Shown piece after piece: positions 7,165 to 10,168 of a DNA stretch of 10,168 nt. Under the pieces are notes generated by a model. The model did not search any database and was not told where the DNA came from. It saw only the letters and a program-made list of their open reading frames with translations. Numbering within the stretch: the first letter of the stretch is position 1; each line of letters opens with the position of its first letter. The stretch comes from JBNJEA01 sp051745395 (GTDB lineage: Bacteria; Desulfobacterota; Desulfobacteria; Desulfobacterales; Desulfosalsimonadaceae), in assembly GCA_051745395.1 (NCBI GenBank), contig JBNJEA010000108.1, forward strand, positions 1 to 10,168. Direction: 5' to 3'. The translations under genes were made by a program, and so were the position numbers.

Positions 7165-7240
7165 CCCAGAGAGCACAAAGGGCACAGAGAAAACATGATT
7201 CATAAGAAGCCCTCTTCGTGATCTCTGTGTCCTCTGTGGT
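7165..7240. repeat. Imperfect inverted CACAGAG-type intergenic repeat
   Basis: GGGCACAGAGAAAAC (7180-7194) is complementary, with three mismatches, to GTGATCTCTGTGTCC (7218-7232). Flanking CCAGAGAGCACAAAG on the left and CTCTGTGGTTTA on the right continue the same low-complexity theme. Purine-rich AGAG/CACAGAG arms of this kind recur between genes in many environmental bacteria (from general experience, not searched). No protein-coding signal is seen. Confidence 0.55.
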
Positions 7241-7288
7241 TTATATCCATTTCGAGCTTTCCAAAACGAGATTCTTGGAAGTATTCCC

Positions 7289-7309
7289 CTCCCGGCTTTA
7301 ACCCGGGAG
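7289..7309. repeat. Hairpin with 7-bp GC-rich stem
   Basis: CTCCCGG (7289-7295) pairs perfectly with CCGGGAG (7303-7309) across a seven-base loop. There is no T-run on either side, so it is not a clear terminator. Its role is unknown. Confidence 0.4.
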
Positions 7310-7369
7310 ACCGAACCTATAAGGAACTTCTTCTGTCTGTATAGCGGGACGAATGCACCGGCGTTTTTA

Positions 7370-7417
7370 CCTCAAACCTCAAACCTCAAACCTCAGACCC
7401 AGACCTTAAACCTCGAG
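7370..7417. repeat. Heptanucleotide tandem repeat (CCTCAAA)n
   Basis: Three perfect CCTCAAA units (7370-7390) are followed by decaying copies: CCTCAGA (7391-7397), CCCAGA (7398-7403), CCTTAAA (7404-7410) and CCTCGAG (7411-7417). The unit is seven bases and lies between genes, so copy-number change would not shift a reading frame. No spacers are present, so it is not CRISPR. Confidence 0.75.
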
Positions 7418-7457
7418 TTCCATAGAAGTTTTGAGATGGCACAGCCGCGGTCTTCTT

Positions 7458-7481
7458 GAGGCGGGGGCTCAAAACCGCCTC
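7458..7481 (-). terminator. Possible weak terminator hairpin after the hydrolase gene
   Basis: GAGGCGG (7458-7464) pairs perfectly with CCGCCTC (7475-7481) across a ten-base loop, starting four bases beyond the stop codon of the gene at 7486-9390. No T-run follows on the minus strand, so intrinsic termination is doubtful; it could instead protect the 3' end. Confidence 0.35.
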
Positions 7482-7485
7482 CGGG

Positions 7486-9390
7486 TTAATTTGCCTTGCG
7501 GTTTTGCGTCAGGGAAAGTGCGGAATCAACGCTGCCGTCATAGGTCCAATCCCCCCAGGTCTCCTGGGTAATCCGGGCTACCAATGGGTAAATGATTTCA
7601 TCGGCGAGCTTGCCGTAGAGCAGGTCCAGATGATTGGCGCCTTCAATCACAAAGTCGATCAGAAGGCTGCGTTCCTGCGGAATTTCAACCTGCTCGGCAT
7701 CCTTTACCGATTCGATTCGGTAGGTCTTTTTAATACGGTGGGGGTAATACTGGCTGTAGTTTGCATTGTCCGGCGGCGCCAGGGGGTCTTTTGCTCCCCA
7801 GATGTGAAATACCGGGATTTCGGATGGGAAACAATGCAGATGATTGGAATAATTCAAACGGCTTTCGTCCATCCGCTTGAAACCTTCCCCGTTGTATATG
7901 GCCTTTAAAAACTGGAACCCGAGTCCCAGGGGCACGGATTCCAGGGCGTGGTTGATGTACCAGTGGGTAAATTCCTTGGAGAAACGCTGATTTTCCGGGC
8001 ATAACAGAAAGTTCAGCTCTCCGACATTGCTGTAAACCAGATGATGGAGCATGTCGCTTAGAATCGGAAACTGCATTGTGTAGGACAAAACTTCCTTGAG
8101 CGGGACATTGCGCAGCCGCAGGACCCGGGACAGATGGTTGAGCCACAGGGCCGAGGGGTAAAAGGCATGGGAGAACTTGTTGAAAAATTTCGGCGATCCC
8201 ATGGAAATCACCGCCCGTACCTCCTTCTGAAAGGTCCGGGCCTCTTCCGGGGCGGGCAGAAACTTGTTTAAGTTGGTTTTCTGCTCGGCGGTAAGGGTTT
8301 CGAGTTCGTTTAACTGCTGACGGATCCCCCAGTTCAGCAGCATGCTTTCGGCGATGATGCCGCCCATGCTGTGGCCGACAAGCACGGAAGGCTTTTTTTT
8401 GCTTCGCTGATGGATAAAATGCAGCACCGTGGGCAGGTCGTGGTCAATGAGGGTGTCGACGGTGTAGAGGGGGTCGAATTTGCCTCGATTGATTCCCATG
8501 CCCCGAGGGTCGAAAAGATATACCCAGTCGCCCTGGTCCGCCAGATCCTTGGCCAAAGACTGCTGGTTGGTGAGGTTGTAGCAGTTGCTGTTGTTGGCAA
8601 AGCCCGGCACCAGGATTACCGAGGGCCGATCATCACCGGAGGTCACCGCTTCAATGCTGACCAGCCGGCGGAACTTGATCTCCTTGCCCTCATCGGTGAA
8701 ATCCCGATAGTAAACGATTTCGTAATCCCCGCGGCCGTTTTGGGTGGTTTCTTCGATTTCGCTGTCAAAATAGGCCGGCAGCACTTCGCTTTTAAGGGTC
8801 TCCTTTAAAATGCGCCGCCGGGTGGCTTCCTCATAGATGCCGGCAAAAAAAAACGCCGGGATTTTAAACCGGTTGATGGTCAGTTCCTTGAGCTGTTTTT
8901 TGCTCAGGATAATAACGTTTTCCGTTAAGCGCAGGTTGCCGGCCTCGAGCTCGGCGATCAGCACGTTTTTAATCTGGCTTCGGGGAATCCGGGTGCCGGT
9001 GACCCGCAGAAAAATGTGGTACAGGGTCAGTGCCAGTTTGCCGGCGGCGATGGCGCGAAGTTCGGCCTGGGATTTGAGCAGTTCCCTGGATACCGGCAGA
9101 CCGAGGCGCAATTGGCCTTCATAGAATCGGCTGTAGGAGTTGTAGGCGCCGTTGATACACCGGGCCACCAGTTCGTTGAAAAAGAACCGCCCGGTGTTTT
9201 TCCGCGCCGTTTGAAGGTGTTGCATCATGTTTTTCATCAAATGCCTGTTCAATCGCAAAGTCGTATCAAAAGGCAGGCCGATTCGACGATGCAGGGCACG
9301 CGAAGCCATATCGGCCGGGGTTTCGGTAGACGGATGTTTCGAAGCGTCGTTGTTTGCCATGTCGGACAGGATCTTTTCTGTATTTTCCAT
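7486..9390 (-). CDS. Alpha/beta-hydrolase (lipase/PHA-synthase-like fold), function unassigned
   Basis: A 634-residue protein. The C-terminal part (about 256-610) is an alpha/beta-hydrolase. It has an oxyanion-side VILVPGFANN strand-turn (258-267), a FDPRGMG segment (293-299), nucleophile elbow GHSMGG with Ser341 (339-344), probable catalytic Asp535 in WGAKDPL, and His587 in IEGANHLDLL. The nucleophile is Ser, not the Cys of polyhydroxyalkanoate synthases, so an esterase, lipase or acyltransferase is more likely, although the overall size recalls the PhaC group. About 255 residues precede the fold and look mostly helical and amphipathic; I do not recognise them. No signal peptide is seen, so it is probably cytoplasmic or membrane-associated. 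Substrate is unknown. No Shine-Dalgarno is visible before the ATG at 9390, where the leader is very AT-rich. The gene stands alone, divergent from glpK. Confidence 0.85.
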   Translation of the reverse strand: MENTEKILSDMANNDASKHPSTETPADMASRALHRRIGLPFDTTLRLNRHLMKNMMQHLQTARKNTGRFFFNELVARCINGAYNSYSRFYEGQLRLGLPVSRELLKSQAELRAIAAGKLALTLYHIFLRVTGTRIPRSQIKNVLIAELEAGNLRLTENVIILSKKQLKELTINRFKIPAFFFAGIYEEATRRRILKETLKSEVLPAYFDSEIEETTQNGRGDYEIVYYRDFTDEGKEIKFRRLVSIEAVTSGDDRPSVILVPGFANNSNCYNLTNQQSLAKDLADQGDWVYLFDPRGMGINRGKFDPLYTVDTLIDHDLPTVLHFIHQRSKKKPSVLVGHSMGGIIAESMLLNWGIRQQLNELETLTAEQKTNLNKFLPAPEEARTFQKEVRAVISMGSPKFFNKFSHAFYPSALWLNHLSRVLRLRNVPLKEVLSYTMQFPILSDMLHHLVYSNVGELNFLLCPENQRFSKEFTHWYINHALESVPLGLGFQFLKAIYNGEGFKRMDESRLNYSNHLHCFPSEIPVFHIWGAKDPLAPPDNANYSQYYPHRIKKTYRIESVKDAEQVEIPQERSLLIDFVIEGANHLDLLYGKLADEIIYPLVARITQETWGDWTYDGSVDSALSLTQNRKAN

Positions 9391-9600
9391 TTATATAACT
9401 ATTTAAAATTAATTATTTTTTATTATTCACCAACCTACTTTGTAACAGCATACAGCCAATAAATCAATATGATTGTCAAAAAAACGATCGATCGAGCCCG
9501 TAAAGACGACGCCCCTGCCGGAAAACAGCGCCTGAAACGGCCGAAACGAGCGGTTGCTCGGTAAAATATGCTTTACCCCTTGTTGTAAATGTGCCAATAT

Positions 9601-9629
9601 TTGAGTGATCTATCATACCGGCAAATAAA
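9601..9629 (+). promoter_or_regulatory. Candidate promoter for glpK
   Basis: TTGAGT (9601-9606), a 17-base spacer and AATAAA (9624-9629) each match four of six sigma70 consensus positions. Initiation would fall near 9636, leaving a leader of about 175 bases. Consensus matching only. Confidence 0.3.
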
Positions 9630-9634
9630 TGCAC

Positions 9635-9648
9635 CCCTAAATTTAGGG
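9635..9648. promoter_or_regulatory. 14-bp perfect palindrome, candidate operator
   Basis: CCCTAAATTTAGGG is a perfect dyad, flanked further out by complementary AATG (9628-9631) and CATT (9649-9652), with three extra bases on the left. It would overlap the predicted glpK start of transcription, the usual place for a repressor operator. The regulator is unknown. Confidence 0.45.
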
Positions 9649-9772
9649 CATTAAAAAGTCATGCCGTGTTTTGGGGCCGCAGCAAGGCGTCCATGCGGTT
9701 TCACCCGACTTTGCTGTCGACAATGGATCTACAGCGGCAATTCCTATTCAGATCGAGTGGATACGGTTTTAT

Positions 9773-9791
9773 GCCCGGACGAAAACCGGGC
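9773..9791 (+). repeat. Leader hairpin just before the glpK ribosome-binding site
   Basis: GCCCGG (9773-9778) pairs with CCGGGC (9786-9791) across a seven-base ACGAAAA loop, ending five bases before the Shine-Dalgarno. It may affect access to the ribosome site; that is inference. Confidence 0.35.
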
Positions 9792-9796
9792 CAATC

Positions 9797-9804
9797 GGAG
9801 GAGG
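9797..9804 (+). promoter_or_regulatory. Strong Shine-Dalgarno of glpK
   Basis: GGAGGAGG with seven bases to ATG at 9812. It fixes the glpK start. Confidence 0.75.
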
Positions 9805-9811
9805 TTTGGGC

Positions 9812-10168
9812 ATGGGAGCAAAACCGCGTTATGTTGGCGCCATTGATCAGGGAACGACAAGTACCCGGTTTTTCGTGTTTGACAGCAGGGGCGAAATCCG
9901 CGGGGCGTACCAGCGCGAGCACGGCCAGATATATCCCCGGCCCGGCTGGGTGGAGCACGACCCGATGGAAATCCGGGACCGGACGTATGAAGTGATTGAA
10001 AAGGGCATAGCGTCGGCCGGCATCGACGCTTCCGAACTGGCGGCCATCGGTATTACCAACCAGCGTGAAACCACGGTCGTCTGGGATCGCAACACCGGTA
10101 AACCGTATTACAATGCCATTGTCTGGCAAGACACCCGAACCGAGGACATCTGCGAGCGGCTGGCGGAA
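9812..10168 (+). CDS. glpK: Glycerol kinase, N-terminal part (truncated by window edge)
   Basis: GlpK phosphorylates glycerol with ATP to sn-glycerol 3-phosphate in the cytoplasm, the entry step of glycerol use. The first 119 residues are present and the frame is open to the right edge; the family is usually about 500 residues. FGGY-kinase signatures are visible: the ATP-binding DQGTTSTR (12-19), PGWVEHDP (44-51), GITNQRET (80-87), with Arg85 and Glu86 in the glycerol-binding segment, and AIVWQDTRT (102-110). The start is fixed by a strong ribosome site. No glycerol transporter or regulator gene lies upstream, so any glp partners would be to the right. It is divergent from the hydrolase gene. 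Confidence 0.96.
   Translation, partial: MGAKPRYVGAIDQGTTSTRFFVFDSRGEIRGAYQREHGQIYPRPGWVEHDPMEIRDRTYEVIEKGIASAGIDASELAAIGITNQRETTVVWDRNTGKPYYNAIVWQDTRTEDICERLAE

Larger units (their letters stand above)
6982..7485. other. 504-base intergenic region, repeat-rich
   Basis: No convincing gene is seen. Reading left to right it holds the AT-rich upstream region of htpX (transcribed leftward), an inverted CACAGAG-type repeat (7165-7240), a hairpin (7289-7309), a heptamer tandem repeat (7370-7417), and a hairpin just beyond the hydrolase stop (7458-7481). A 63-codon open frame at 7014-7205 runs into the repeat and looks non-coding. Confidence 0.6.
9391..9811. other. 421-base divergent intergenic region (hydrolase / glpK)
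   Basis: The first 50 bases next to the hydrolase gene are strongly AT-rich and probably hold its promoter. Further right are a 10-bp palindrome CGATCGATCG (9485-9494), a small hairpin CGAGC-GGTT-GCTCG (9547-9560), a candidate glpK promoter with an overlapping palindrome (9601-9648), and a hairpin just before the glpK ribosome site. Short open frames from 9661 overlap this leader and the start of glpK and are not supported as genes. Confidence 0.5.

Noticed and set aside
7014..7205. 63-codon plus-strand open frame
   Set aside because: No ribosome site, no familiar motif, and its end is translated from the intergenic repeat.
7370..7417. CRISPR array
   Set aside because: Units are seven bases with no spacers; it is a simple tandem repeat.
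7486..9390. Polyhydroxyalkanoate synthase PhaC
   Set aside because: The nucleophile elbow is GHSMGG with Ser, whereas PhaC uses Cys, and no other pha gene is nearby.
9661..9995. Plus-strand open frames overlapping the glpK leader
   Set aside because: They overlap the real glpK frame and its ribosome site, and their translations contain no family motif.

Overview
The window looks like chromosome from an anaerobic, probably sulfate-reducing, Desulfobacterota bacterium (Desulfobacteraceae/Desulfosarcinaceae-like). That placement is inference. It rests on a very long bacterial HdrA-like flavoprotein, apparent selenocysteine use in that protein, moderately GC-rich codon use, and a mix of orphan NarL-type regulators and intergenic repeats. 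No mobile element, CRISPR array, rRNA or tRNA gene was seen.

Layout. Bases 1-16 (minus) are the first five codons of a gene that runs off the left edge. Bases 193-3234 (minus) are one hdrA-like gene. Read naively it breaks at an in-frame TGA (3057-3055). That codon sits exactly where HdrA has the second Cys of its Asp-Cys-x-x-Cys motif, and a good bacterial SECIS-like hairpin follows it, so I call one selenoprotein of about 1013 residues and not two ORFs. A divergent intergenic region (3235-3438) separates it from miaA (plus, 3439-4386). A hairpin terminator lies between miaA and the convergent response-regulator gene (4492-5157, minus). Upstream of that are a second, paralogous response regulator (5354-6007, minus) and htpX (6058-6981, minus). 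Then comes a repeat-rich gap (6982-7485), a 634-residue alpha/beta-hydrolase (7486-9390, minus), a 421-base intergenic region with palindromes, and the start of glpK (plus, from 9812), cut by the right edge.

How the genes relate. The hdrA gene and the truncated gene after it probably form an electron-transfer operon (HdrA with an MvhD-like or other redox partner; the partner cannot be identified from five codons). htpX and the second response regulator are 50 bases apart and probably co-transcribed. The first response regulator has its own candidate promoter. The two regulators are tandem paralogs with an identical recognition-helix segment, but one carries Glu in place of the phospho-acceptor Asp. 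miaA (tRNA modification), the hydrolase and glpK (glycerol use) are independent units.

The strongest observation is the selenocysteine HdrA with its SECIS. Sec-containing HdrA proteins are already known in methanogens and some deltaproteobacteria, so this is an instance easily mis-annotated, not a new class. I found no convincing wholly new multi-gene system.
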